Assembly: GCA_001600875.1 (NCBI GenBank) | Contig: BCLD01000005.1 | Span: 488,480-552,479, forward strand | Origin: Solicoccozyma terricola | Taxonomy: Eukaryota > Basidiomycota > Tremellomycetes > Filobasidiales > Piskurozymaceae | DNA: 64,000 nucleotides | Direction: 5' to 3' | Part shown: positions 34,401-45,991 of the stretch, in pieces | Layout: every line of letters begins with the position of its first letter | Position numbering within the stretch: the stretch's first letter is position 1 | Made by a program: the position numbers and the translations under genes | Notes under the pieces: model-generated | Told to the model about the DNA's origin: nothing | Seen by the model: the letters and a program-made list of their open reading frames with translations, nothing else | Databases searched by the model: none

Positions 34401-34629
34401 GGGATATCGCGACCAACGCGCACTGGGCGCCGGGGGTAATGACCGGAATGAGGGAGACCATGTATAAAAATCAAATCTTGAACCGGACCGTGTTAGATTA
34501 TGGATACATATCGGCATGCTCCCCAAAGGGCTAGAAGATGTTTCATATTAGGAATGAAGAAATGATACATAAAAATGATGATTCAGACACAAGATGTTGC
34601 TGATTCTGAAACAAGGCAAGGAGGGAACC

Positions 34630-34716
34630 TGTTATGAATGACTGGCCATTCTCGTTATTCTCTTTCTGTTGTTCATCGAGATTGACCAGAAGTGGCCGAC
34701 ATATATAGTAATATAT
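34630..34716 (-). mobile_element. Diverged LTR-A-type end fragment
   Basis: TGTTATGAATGACTGGCCATTCTC, then GACCAGAAGTGGCCGACATATATAGTA, parallels the first 80 bp of the LTR-A copy at 30910 (TGTTGTGAATAATTGGC...GACCAGAAGTGGCCGACCTATATAGTA). Similarity stops after the TATA box. Another fragment of the same subtype lies at 54470-54537. Confidence 0.6.
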
Positions 34717-35466
34717 TCGTTGTATTATTCTTCTCGGACATCATGTGATGATGTCGACGAAGCTGTCGTCATAAATGCCCAGGACGGGGCCCCTCTAGAT
34801 CCACATCTTATGCGCACCCACGGACAGCTACATACAATATTACGGGAAACGACTAGATCCAACTCCAAGATTCAAGATTCAAGATTCAAGATCCATCGAA
34901 AGGTTTGAGTTATCCGGATCGCACGTTGTTACGATGGCATTACAAGCAATACGTTCAGCCGCGGGTTCGTGCATAATGGAGGAGGCATCTGATTTGGCTG
35001 CGAAGGCCTCTTATCGTAATTCCGGCACCCCTGGAGAAGTCGAAGCTGCTAGACCTGCTGACGGCTGCTTTTGAAGGGAAACCTTCGGGTTGGAGAGCAT
35101 GAGGGGCATGTGAAGTGCGATGATTACTTTACCCTCTTCGAAGTTCGGTAGCAGTTCCCATTATGCAGTGTGTCCAGCTTCCTTGTCTCTCCGAGTATCA
35201 AATTCGATCCTGCTTTCGAGTTCTTTGGGGATGCTATAATCCATTTTCGGTGTTAATCTTTATGGCCCCCACACAAGTATTTACGTAGTCCGGGGTAAAA
35301 GTACCCGGTAGATTAGATATGGGAATTCAAAAGTACCCGGCACACCCCGCAGGGAAACAGCCGGGACCGAGATGGTTAGTGGAATGAGTGAGCCCCGTTT
35401 CACGTCGTCGTCTTCTCCACACTACTCTCCACTCTCCCCATCCCACATTACATCCCACAGTCCATC
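34717..35466. other. Intergenic DNA upstream of the phenol monooxygenase pseudogene
   Basis: No domain was found. A triplicated ATTCAAG unit lies at 34870-34888, and the sequence AAAAGTACCCGG occurs twice (35298 and 35331). No gene is visible. Confidence 0.4.
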
Positions 35467-38319
<2,853 letters not shown>

Positions 38320-38524
38320 GCAGAGGAAGCAGTAGATATTGCACCATGAGATTGTTGAGCCACCTAAAGTTTCGGTGATTGAACGTGTACAGGGGTGTCA
38401 TTAGGAGAGGAACATGTAGGGGTTCCAATTGTAGAGCTTAGTTACGGGGGATCACCTTTTTGAATTCCTACGAGATGATTCTTCGGAAATGTATGGCCGT
38501 CGGGATACGTCTGTGGCGCTGTAT

Positions 38525-38682
38525 TGTTGTTCGACAAAGGTTGTAGGCAGGTGAAAGTATTGGATATGGGTGCTTCTTCAATACAACAACAATCTCGAGC
38601 TCGCTTACCCAGACTCACACTAGTCCTTGAGACATTCGTGCTTCCAACCTTCTTTCCATCTTGAGTCCTGTTGCCTACTAGA
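38525..38682 (+). mobile_element. LTR-B copy with internal deletion
   Basis: It starts TGTTGTTCGACAAAGGTTG and follows the family to CTCGCTTACCCAGACT. It then jumps to CACACTAGTCCTTGAGACATTCG and ends at TTGCCTACTAG. About 130 internal bp and the last 30 bp are missing. Its right end is directly joined to repeat R3. Confidence 0.85.
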
Positions 38683-38689
38683 ACAACTG

Positions 38690-39093
38690 CGTGACGACGC
38701 CAGGAGAAGTGGGCATCTCAGAGGTTCAGGTGGAGCACACACGACCGTTGTGCACGAATTCCCATCATTTTGGACCAATCAAAGCACCATTGAATTTTCC
38801 TCTCGGTGATGCGTAACAGCATGAACATAATTACTGCATGGAAAGACGGCGACGGAGGTTGTCGTTGACCTTGGGTGATAAATGTCGACTTGACATAAGC
38901 CAAAAGCATCGCTTGAGTGGGTTCTCGAATTACCATATCTCAGAGTCACTGACACATATCACCTCCTCCAGTAATGGTATAAAGGAAAGGAGTCAGAAAA
39001 CCCCATTGAGCCACCCCACTCACGACTGTAGACAACATTCAATTCAGACGAAGTCGGTGGCGAGTTTGAACGCCGAACCGAAGGACGCCGTTT
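38690..39093 (-). repeat. Dispersed repeat R3, inverted copy
   Basis: It is the reverse complement of 23380-23785 with near identity over 400 bp, so the duplication is recent compared with the 28.4-kb copy. It ends at GGACGCCG in front of a T-rich stretch. No coding function is evident. Confidence 0.85.
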
Positions 39094-39371
39094 TTTTCCA
39101 TCACCGCCCTCACCCACCATCCCTCGTAGAGTAGTTGTTGTAGGGCCAGTGGCGAAAGATGCCAAGCTTGAAGACTCTTATTTTGACTATGGCAGTAGAT
39201 AAGCCCCTCGTCGACGCATCGTCGCCATCTCGGACGGTCATCTCACGATCATCCACGTCCTCACTACCACCTCAGAGTGGAGGGGAAGGTTCGAAGATCT
39301 GACGGGAAAGCAAGGAAAGATAGGAAGTCAGAGGTTCAAGCCCCGCAGAAGACAGGCCTGGAGGTTGGTGT

Positions 39372-39875
39372 TTGGAAGTCCGTGGAGGAGCGTTGGTGGG
39401 GATGGGCGTAACTCCGGGACAAGAAAGAGGCAAAGCCGAAGTGTCTCACTCAGCCCTCCCAAAATTCATGATGATGGCATGCTCGTCGGGCGAACAACAC
39501 CTCTGGGCCGGCGACGAGCCTCTCGGCTTGGTCACAGCCCTGCTGTGTTCTGAGGCCGCGTCGACTATGATGACGATCTGGCTAGTCATGGTGAGAGAAG
39601 CGGAGGCGTTCTCCGTCAAGTACCTCAGCGAGGTTAAGAAGGCAGCCCGCGTGTGTGGTGGTCGCGTGGACATGGCCTCGTGCATGCAACGGCCGTCAAG
39701 ACAATCGAGCGAGTCGCTCCGGCACCCATCCCTGGCCAATTTTGTGCTACAGGGCTCATGGCATGCGTCGCTGGAGGATGAAAGCTATGAGGGCAAGGGC
39801 AAGCAGCGCGAAGTGATGGTGCGCGGGGCAAAGGTTGAAGCGTTCTGTCACGAGCCCATACCGATAACGCAATAA
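39372..39875 (+). CDS. Hypothetical ORF (167 codons), doubtful
   Basis: A single open frame starts MEVRGGALVGMGVTPGQ. It has a moderately hydrophobic middle (SMMTIWLVMVREAEAFSV) and no domain I recognise. There is no obvious splice structure. A 97-codon frame on the opposite strand overlaps it, so the frame could be chance in GC-rich DNA. Confidence 0.25.
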   Translation: MEVRGGALVGMGVTPGQERGKAEVSHSALPKFMMMACSSGEQHLWAGDEPLGLVTALLCSEAASTMMTIWLVMVREAEAFSVKYLSEVKKAARVCGGRVDMASCMQRPSRQSSESLRHPSLANFVLQGSWHASLEDESYEGKGKQREVMVRGAKVEAFCHEPIPITQ

Positions 39876-41089
39876 CACGTCATCATTCGCCGCTCCGCCA
39901 CCTTAACATTTCCAGATACTGACTTGGAACAGCATCCCGGGGTCTAACCAAACTACAACGACCCTCAACATTACCATCGGAGATCTGTCAATCGTACGGT
40001 CTGGGCACAAGCGAACTCGCGCAAACTCGACCGATCTCACTCCACAAGGTCACCAGACGGCCGACGACTTGCTCAGATGACCTCGTGAGGCCATCCCCTT
40101 TGGACCCACGCCTATCCTTGTCTACCGATATCATCGCTTTTTAAGGGTATGACTTCACACAATCCTCATTCTCCGAGATGCGAGCCTGTCTCATGGATTC
40201 TAATGTTTGCGCATACGACTGATTGATGTGAGTGGCGATCTGTACCTATTTTTGGGGCGCTCCAAAGAGCGACCCCCCTCGTCTTGATATACTTGACCAA
40301 TATCAATATCGACCTAGTACACCATGCCTATCAGGCAGATGACCTTATATGCTTGCATACGACGGCGACAGTCATTGACTACCGACACACGCACACGACC
40401 ACGTTCATTCATCTGCTGAGGACCAGCTCCGTCCTCCCTCTACCGCACACGGGTTCACGCTCTATCGATCACGGCCATACAACTAGGGTCCCATAGTACA
40501 TCATCGTCGCCACTCGGTGAGCCCGGGATTGTCACACCCCTGACTGGTTATAAGACTCCCAGCTTGGCGGCAAATCCCACAATCTATTACTTTCCGACAT
40601 CGACCCCATCAGCCGCAGTGAACAACAGTGAGCAGCGGTCAATGTTTCATGCCAATCACAATTGAACACCGACACTCTCAGCAATCAGTCCTTTCCATAA
40701 CTTCCTCAAGTCGGGTCAAATCGGGTAGGTCCATTACGATCTTGACTCCCGCAACGATGCACGACCCTTTCCCCCAAGAATATCAAGAACCAGTACCTTC
40801 AAGGCAAACGTGTGACTGGTTTCATCCATTCTCGGCAATAAAGATCGAGGGTACGGTGCAAACGGCGCTCTGTCGCGGCGTGATTATGGTCGCAGGCATA
40901 GAATTGGGGTGCAATGATTGTCTCAGGAAAAGCGTTTTCTCAGTTGCTGGATCTGTGATGCTGGACCAGGTGACACATACAATGGGAGTCCGGAAGGAGG
41001 AGACGTTCGGCCCTTTAACCATCATTTTGTCTTTGGCCTTCATCGAAAGCGACAATCCGTATACAGAGGTGAGTCACTCGTGATCGTTC
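39876..41089. other. Mostly non-genic; possible upstream part of the next pseudogene
   Basis: A 151-codon frame at 40628-41083 (plus) includes EYQEPVPSRQTCDWFHPF and MLDQVTHTMGVRKEETFGP but no recognised domain. It could contain degraded N-terminal exons of the CmcJ/AsaB-type gene that follows. The 39.9-40.6 kb part shows nothing. Confidence 0.3.
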
Positions 41090-41500
41090 AAAGGTTTGTG
41101 TGTCTCGCAATTAGATTCTGCACAGCACATATCGATCAGACACCCGAAGAGGAGGGTGCAATCATATACAAGCAAGGACGCAGCCGAGCAATTGCTTCGC
41201 ACCCGTTCGCAGATCCTCAATATATGGAGACCTGTACGCTGGCCGGTAATCGACGCACCGCTTGGACTGTGCGATGTGAGAAGCGTGGAGAAGAAGGACT
41301 TGGTCGTAAGACAGATTCTGAATCGTGATAGGTTGGGGCGGGAAGCGTAGGTCTTAGTGAAGCCGTGTTGTGTCTGATGCAGTATTACGTGATAGGCAGG
41401 GTTCCACGTTTCTTGTCCACTACGATCCTAATCACAAATGGTACTACCTCTCGAACATGCAGCCAGATGAGGTGATTGTAATCGAGGTGAGGCATTCCAT
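41090..41500 (+). pseudogene. CmcJ/AsaB-type (GA4-desaturase-like) oxidoreductase pseudogene
   Basis: One frame has AHIDQTPEE. After a shift, another has KDAAEQLLRTRSQILNIWRP, then VIDAPLGLCDVRSVEKKDLV. A third segment, after a stop, reads VHYDPNHKWYYLSNMQPDEVIVIEV. These match the conserved order VHxDQTP...R.qiINvWRP..gPV.D.PLalCDa.sv...DLv...Y.p.HrWYYf..M.pdEvlliK of the fungal family related to the 7-alpha-cephem-methoxylase chain CmcJ and AsaB. Function in the family is poorly defined but often lies in secondary metabolism. The frameshift near 41160 and the stop at the end of GREA show it is broken. Confidence 0.7.
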
Positions 41501-41629
41501 ATCCTCGACGAAGGGCTCTCGGAGCGCTGGTAATCGTTCGTTGGCCGGTAGTGTTACGATAACAAGTTACCAGAAGTGTTGCTTAGGGGGGTTAGTGGTG
41601 GAGGTGTTGAGTGGAATTGTGCCCAGACG

Positions 41630-41950
41630 TGTTGAATATAGACGCATCCGGTGATAGAACAATAGGCAACAGGACTCAAGATGGAAGGAAGGTTGGAAGC
41701 ACGAATGTCTCAAGGACTAGTGTGAGACATAAGGAAGTGAGACAGGGAAACAATGGATCTCAGTGCATTCTATTCTTATAGGTCAACAACACTATTGTTG
41801 ACTTAGGCAGAAGGGTAACCGATTTCTCTATTGTTCTAAAGCCGCTCCTGCATCTATATAGTCAGGGTAAGCGAGCTAGAGATTGTCGTTGTATTGAAGA
41901 AGCACCCATATCCAATACTTTCACCTGCCTACAACCTTCGTCGAACAACA
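41630..41950 (-). mobile_element. Full-length LTR-B, no target-site duplication
   Basis: The 321-bp copy begins TGTTGAATATAGACGCATCCGG and ends GTCGAACAACA on the plus strand, so it is inverted relative to the 44.6-kb copy. Flanking pentamers are AGACG on the left and TATGG on the right, which do not match. It may result from recombination between two elements rather than simple solo-LTR formation. Confidence 0.9.
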
Positions 41951-42545
41951 TATGGCGCTTCGCGCGTCCAGGTTTGCGGTGACTTGACCCTATAAGTCGA
42001 CGAGTCAGCCTTGACGAAAGGGAGGAGGAGTTGTGAGCCTCGACTGGATGTCTCTCGACCGTCGAGCCGGGGGATGAGTCTTTTGTAGCGAGCCACAAAT
42101 TCGCCAAATACTAATGGCATTCGGCAAAGGAAACCCCACTGTCCTCAATGGTGGCATGGATGTCTGGCGAGGTTGATGGCGTGATGGAGATCACTAGCTG
42201 TAAAGTCACAGACGTGGAGATCGATTCCCTCTCTGGTGCAGAGCTCTTCGTTTGTCGGCGACCTCAAAAGGTTGAAACGCTGGTGGGGGAGCAGGGGATG
42301 AGCAGCAGAGCGGGTTGCTTTGCAGTCGCGCGTTACAAACACCCATGTTTTGCTGAAGGAAGAGGAGAAGAGTATGGAAGGTAGGAGATGCGTGCTCCCG
42401 GCATGTAGTCACAATGTTCTGATTCAGATCGTTGTTCATTAAAAAGCAGTCCGAACTATTGATTAGGAATTCCTGGCGCTATGTCATTTCCAACACAGTC
42501 GTGTGCACGTTACAATCAGGGGATCTGTCAACGAACTTTGTTTAA
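41951..42545. other. No recognised gene
   Basis: Overlapping short frames on both strands (for example MPLVFGEFVARYKRLIPRLDG on the minus strand near 42110) suggest a possible gene scrap, but I cannot assign it. Nothing else was seen. Confidence 0.3.
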
Positions 42546-42548
42546 CCA

Positions 42549-42589
42549 AGGTTGACAAAGTCTATGAACGTGTTGGGTGGTTTCTGGCA
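42549..42589 (-). repeat. 41-bp segment shared with 49795-49835
   Basis: AGGTTGACAAAGTC-ATGAA...GGG-GGTTTCTGGCA is shared at 34 of 41 positions. In both places the minus strand encodes CQKPP-x-x-F-x-DFVNLG. Outside this block the sequences differ. It looks like a scrap of the same unknown exon. Confidence 0.5.
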
Positions 42590-42619
42590 AGCTTCTCAAT
42601 TGACAGCCGATGCCCTTTA

Positions 42620-42930
42620 CCCCTTCAATTGCTCCAAGGTTGACAAATTCATCTCGGGCATTGGCATGTTGAAGGACGCCATCAGCTCAAAGAAGAAGGG
42701 AAAGGTCCAGATCCTGAGTGGGTTCGATGGTTTGGTAGAGTCAGGGGAGATGTTGATCGTCCTCGGCCCCCCCGGAAGGTGAGCTGAAAGGCGGAAGGTC
42801 GTCGGGATCGTGTCGCTGAGTTGCGCCCGCCGTACCAACAGTGGCTGCTCTACACTACTCAAGACCGTCGCGGGCGAGATGGATGGCCTTTATCTCGACG
42901 AGGATTCCCCCTCAAGATTTCCGAATTCCG
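42620..42930 (+). pseudogene. PDR-type ABC transporter N-terminal fragment
   Basis: The frame reads KGKVQILSGFDGLVESGEML then IVLGPPG. A 64-nt intron (GTGAGCTGA...CCAACAG) restores SGCSTLLKTVAGEMDGLYLD. GPPGSGCSTLLKT is the atypical Walker A of the first nucleotide-binding domain of pleiotropic drug resistance (ABCG) exporters. The sequence loses similarity after DEDS. A full gene encodes about 1400-1500 residues; here under 100 remain. The splice site is still good, so the break is probably recent. By family it would be a plasma-membrane drug exporter. Confidence 0.8.
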
Positions 42931-43484
42931 GTGTTCAATGTGGGATGTTCAGTATGGTGGTTCAAGTCCAAGATACGTTGAATACGTTGTGAATTAGTGA
43001 GTGGGAAGGTTTGGAAAAGTATCCAAAGGCGTTCAATCGTTCGCCTGTGCTTGTGTCCTCTCCTTGAAGGGTATGGTACCGTGCGTAACCCCGGCGTTCA
43101 CGATCCGGTTGAACGTCGAGATAGATAGCCGGGATATGTTGAGATCTTCGTTATCGCTGTTTGATTAGCAGAAGTATGGTGTGAATCGCATTGTCGAATG
43201 ATAAGTATAAAAGGAGACGCGAATCACAGGGTGCGGTCCGCGAATCACTTACCTAGTTTGGCTACGCCGCTGTGTCGCGTGAAAGGATACGAGCAGCGGT
43301 GGAGGATGTGTATTAGAGCACAATGGTAAGGATGATGTGGAATGTCACGTGGGATTGAAGGTGACGCACACGGGGACGTCGCACTTCCATTCCGTTCTAC
43401 ACTTCCATTCCCGGGCGTGGAAGGATCCGTGGGGTGGGTTTCTGGAATAAGTGGGTGAAGTACTGCCCGCTATCTCTTTGACCC
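42931..43484. other. No recognised gene
   Basis: No domain or repeat was recognised except the right part merging into repeat R4. Confidence 0.35.
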
Positions 43485-43605
43485 TTGTCGACATATATTC
43501 CGTGCTGATGCACTCACTACTGGGCAAAGAATGAACAGACAGCCTGTCTTTGGTTTTCGTTGCCATGCGGCGAAGACTCCATTCGATACACACAGTCGGA
43601 AGCCT
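43485..43605 (-). repeat. Dispersed repeat R4, copy 2
   Basis: Inverted partner of 3078-3190. It contains ACAGACAGCCTGTCTTTGG (about 43535-43553), a nearly perfect palindromic core. It ends 10-15 bp before an interstitial telomere-like tract. Confidence 0.7.
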
Positions 43606-43615
43606 GCGGCCCTCG

Positions 43616-43630
43616 TAACCCTAACCCTAA
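43616..43630. repeat. Interstitial telomere-like tract (TAACCCTAACCCTAA)
   Basis: Two and a half CCCTAA units sit exactly between repeat R4 and a truncated chromovirus integrase. TTAGGG is the telomere unit in many fungi. Short tracts like this can be scars of break repair with telomerase. Confidence 0.7.
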
Positions 43631-43631
43631 G

Positions 43632-43993
43632 TCTTCCATGTAGATCTACTCGAACCGTGGAGGGACGCAAAACGTATCAAGCGTCCGCAACAGCAACCAA
43701 AAACGATAGTAGAAACGATTGAGGAAGATATGTATGAAATTGAAGAAGTATTAGCGGCAGACTGGATTAAAAAGGGGCCACGATCGAAACCACATCTTGA
43801 ATATCTATTCAAATGGAAAGGGTGCGAAGGACATCCAAACGCGGAAACATGGGAAGTATATGAAGGAGGAATTGAGGGCTTGTTAGCTGATTTCTATAGC
43901 AGAAATGTAACGGCGGCGGGAAGTCCGCAAGAACCGGAAGAGATGAAAGGTGTGACGAGACGTTTGAAAAAGACTTTTAAAGTCGTCCGTTAA
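43632..43993 (+). mobile_element. Chromovirus (Ty3/gypsy) integrase C-terminus with chromodomain
   Basis: An open frame without stops reads PWRDAKRIKRP, then MYEIEEVLAADW, LEYLFKWKGCEGHPNAETWE, GLLADFYSRN and ends FKVVR-stop at 43993. This is the chromodomain pattern yeVEeIl...YLvKWkG....TWEp....a.elI..Fy.rn found at the end of chromovirus Pol. The rest of Pol is absent on the left, cut off at the telomere-like tract. AT-rich sequence with three GTACGGAAAA repeats (44033-44060) follows. Codon use is A-rich, unlike the neighbouring genes. Confidence 0.9.
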
Positions 43994-44309
43994 AAAAAAT
44001 TGTAAAAAGAAAAACGAAAAGAGACAAATTCGTACGGAAAAGTACGGAAAAGTACGGAAAAGTCCAACATGAAAATATTTTGAAAGAAAAAAGAAGATAT
44101 TACAGAGGAGTCTCAGGAATAGTGGGAGAAGAAGAAGGAAGAGTGACTCGAGTACGACGACGACGACTTTTCGAAACACTGACGTAACAATCTGAAAAAT
44201 TAAAAACACCATGCTGGCGGCAATCCCTTACGGGATATGGTCCAACGAGCCGCGACCTTACGCCAAGAACGTCAAATTCCCGACCCTCGTCGTATGACGT
44301 CATAAAGAT

Positions 44310-44471
44310 ATCTTGATCGACTCTGCTGACGAGCAGATCTTCGACAAGCTTGGATCAAAGGAGAAGGAGTTGCACTGGATTGGGGGCAGGACCAACAGAT
44401 TTAAAGGTCATGCCCATCTCTGGAATATGCCCGGGGCAATGCATAACTGGTCCCGCAAGCTTGTCAAGTGA
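44310..44471 (+). pseudogene. Alpha/beta hydrolase C-terminal fragment
   Basis: The 53-codon frame reads ILIDSADEQIFDK, then EKELHWIGG, FKGHAHLWNMPGAMHNW and ends with TGA at 44469. The pattern matches the C-terminal part of fungal alpha/beta hydrolases in which the acid residue and the final His lie in similar segments. There is no nucleophile region or start. The assignment is weak. Confidence 0.4.
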
Positions 44472-44646
44472 ATGAGCTCATAATACGTTGCGGAGAGAGT
44501 CCCAAATGGTTCTGATGTTTGGTCAGGTACAACTCTTAGTTGGGGGATTATTACAATGGGCTGCTCATTCTGCTGTGGTACATCCACAAAATCCCGCAGC
44601 TTGATCATCTCAAGCTCATTGTTACAATCACATCCGACCTCATTCC

Positions 44647-44968
44647 TGTTGTTCGACAAAGGTTGTAGGCAGGTGAAAGTATTTGGATATGGGTGCTTCT
44701 TCAATACAACGACAATCTCTAGCTCGCTTACCCTGACTATATAGATGCAGGAGCGGCTTTAGAACAAAAGAGAAATCGTTTACCCTTCTGCCTAAGTCAA
44801 TAATAGTGTTGTTGACCTATAACAATGGAATGCACTTAGATCCATTGTTTCCCTGTCTCACTTCTATATGTCTCACACTAGTCCTTGAGACATTCGTGTT
44901 TCCAACCATCTTTCCATCTTGAGTCCTGTTGCCTATTGTTCTGTGACCGGATGCGTCTATATTCAACA
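44647..44968 (+). mobile_element. Solo LTR-B with perfect target-site duplication
   Basis: A 322-bp element runs from TGTTGTTCGACAAAGG to CTATATTCAACA, flanked by ATTCC on both sides (44642-44646 and 44969-44973). It has TGTTG...CAACA ends like LTR-A but an unrelated body. It carries a TATATAG box and the inverted repeat GTCAA(C/T)AATAGTGTTGTTGAC. It is the reference copy for the family. Confidence 0.95.
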
Positions 44969-45191
44969 ATTCCTTCTGTATCCAATCCTCAGCCAAGCCC
45001 TTGGTTACTCAGCGGAATAGCTCATAGAAAAAGTTGTGACCGGCCGGATGTCGCACGAGGAGGTCTAGTTCGATTTGACTAGCACGACCAATCTCAGGCG
45101 ATCCACCTCCTTTCAGTATTTGCTCCGATGTCGGCGCTTCAAACGCATACCGGCGAACCAACCACCAACACATGTACATCTACGTCGAAAA

Positions 45192-45214
45192 CGAAAAGAC
45201 AGCCTGTCTTTTCG
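45192..45214. repeat. Perfect 23-bp palindrome CGAAAAGACAG-C-CTGTCTTTTCG
   Basis: Two 11-bp arms surround one central C. Related sites occur at 2608, 3015, 17957 and 43535, and a degenerate one near 3123. Here it lies at the downstream edge of a copia RNase H remnant. Confidence 0.8.
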
Positions 45215-45229
45215 GCATTTGACAGGTCG

Positions 45230-45600
45230 TAGCTTCCATTTTTGAAGGTTCATCCGAGGGATCTTGTCTCGGACGTAGCTCACTCGTGTCTTCAGTAGAT
45301 GAGGTTCTTGCTTCAATATCACCCTCGTAATGAAATGAGGCCTCGGTGCAAAGTGTGAAAGGACAAAATGTTTGGTACTCGTATGATTGTGTGGGTGTAT
45401 TGACAGGAGGACTGCACCCATGTTTTCGTTCAGGATGAGTAGTGGGTCTCCAGGTGCCAAGCCAACGCCTAAGTTCTCCAAGAGTTGTCGGAGCCATTCT
45501 GCTTGTCGAGCAGCATCCGTTGAGGCTAGTACTTCCGCTTGAGTGATAGATAGCGCAACTGTAGGAGGACGTCGACCCTTCCATGCAACTGTACCTAACG
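45230..45600 (-). mobile_element. Copia RNase H remnant, second family
   Basis: The minus-strand frame reads VALSITQAEVLASTDAARQ, then AEWLRQLLENLGVG, and onward LNENMGAVLLS, HNHTSTKHF and LKTRVSYVRDKIPR. These align with the copia RNase H order VALST.EAEY.a...A..E..WLr.LL..LG......DNqGAi.l..np..H.rtKHid. Residues differ from the 31-32 kb element (NENMGA instead of HTDNQGA), so this is a different lineage. A frame change occurs in the first third and no LTR adjoins it. Confidence 0.65.
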
Positions 45601-45639
45601 CATCCGAACATCGTTGCTTACAGGGGATTCATCAACCAA

Positions 45640-45990
45640 CCCTTCGGTTTTTTACAAGCTTGTCCTCGCGGCAACCTTCGGTCCATGTTGCAGTGGTTTC
45701 GTTCACAGCAGTAAGCCGGCACGCTTGGGATGGATGTTGTTTTTATGGACATACCTGATGGTCCATAGCTGACATCCCTGCCGACGCCCATTCCTCTACT
45801 CTAACTTCCGGGAGTGAGGAGTGTTGAGTAGCGAAAGCCTGGGTGGCGAACTTGCTAGGAGGTTCGGCAGAGATTCCCCAGGGCCGCCTAATTAGGGTGG
45901 CAAATGTCGAATTGTCTAGGACTTTCCGAGCAGCCTTTCACTCCCTTCAGCTCAGGTATAAATAGTAGACAGATCTGTACAGTAGGCAGC
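45640..45990. other. Intergenic, 3' flank of the HSF gene
   Basis: No gene or repeat was recognised. Confidence 0.4.
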
Positions 45991-45991
45991 A

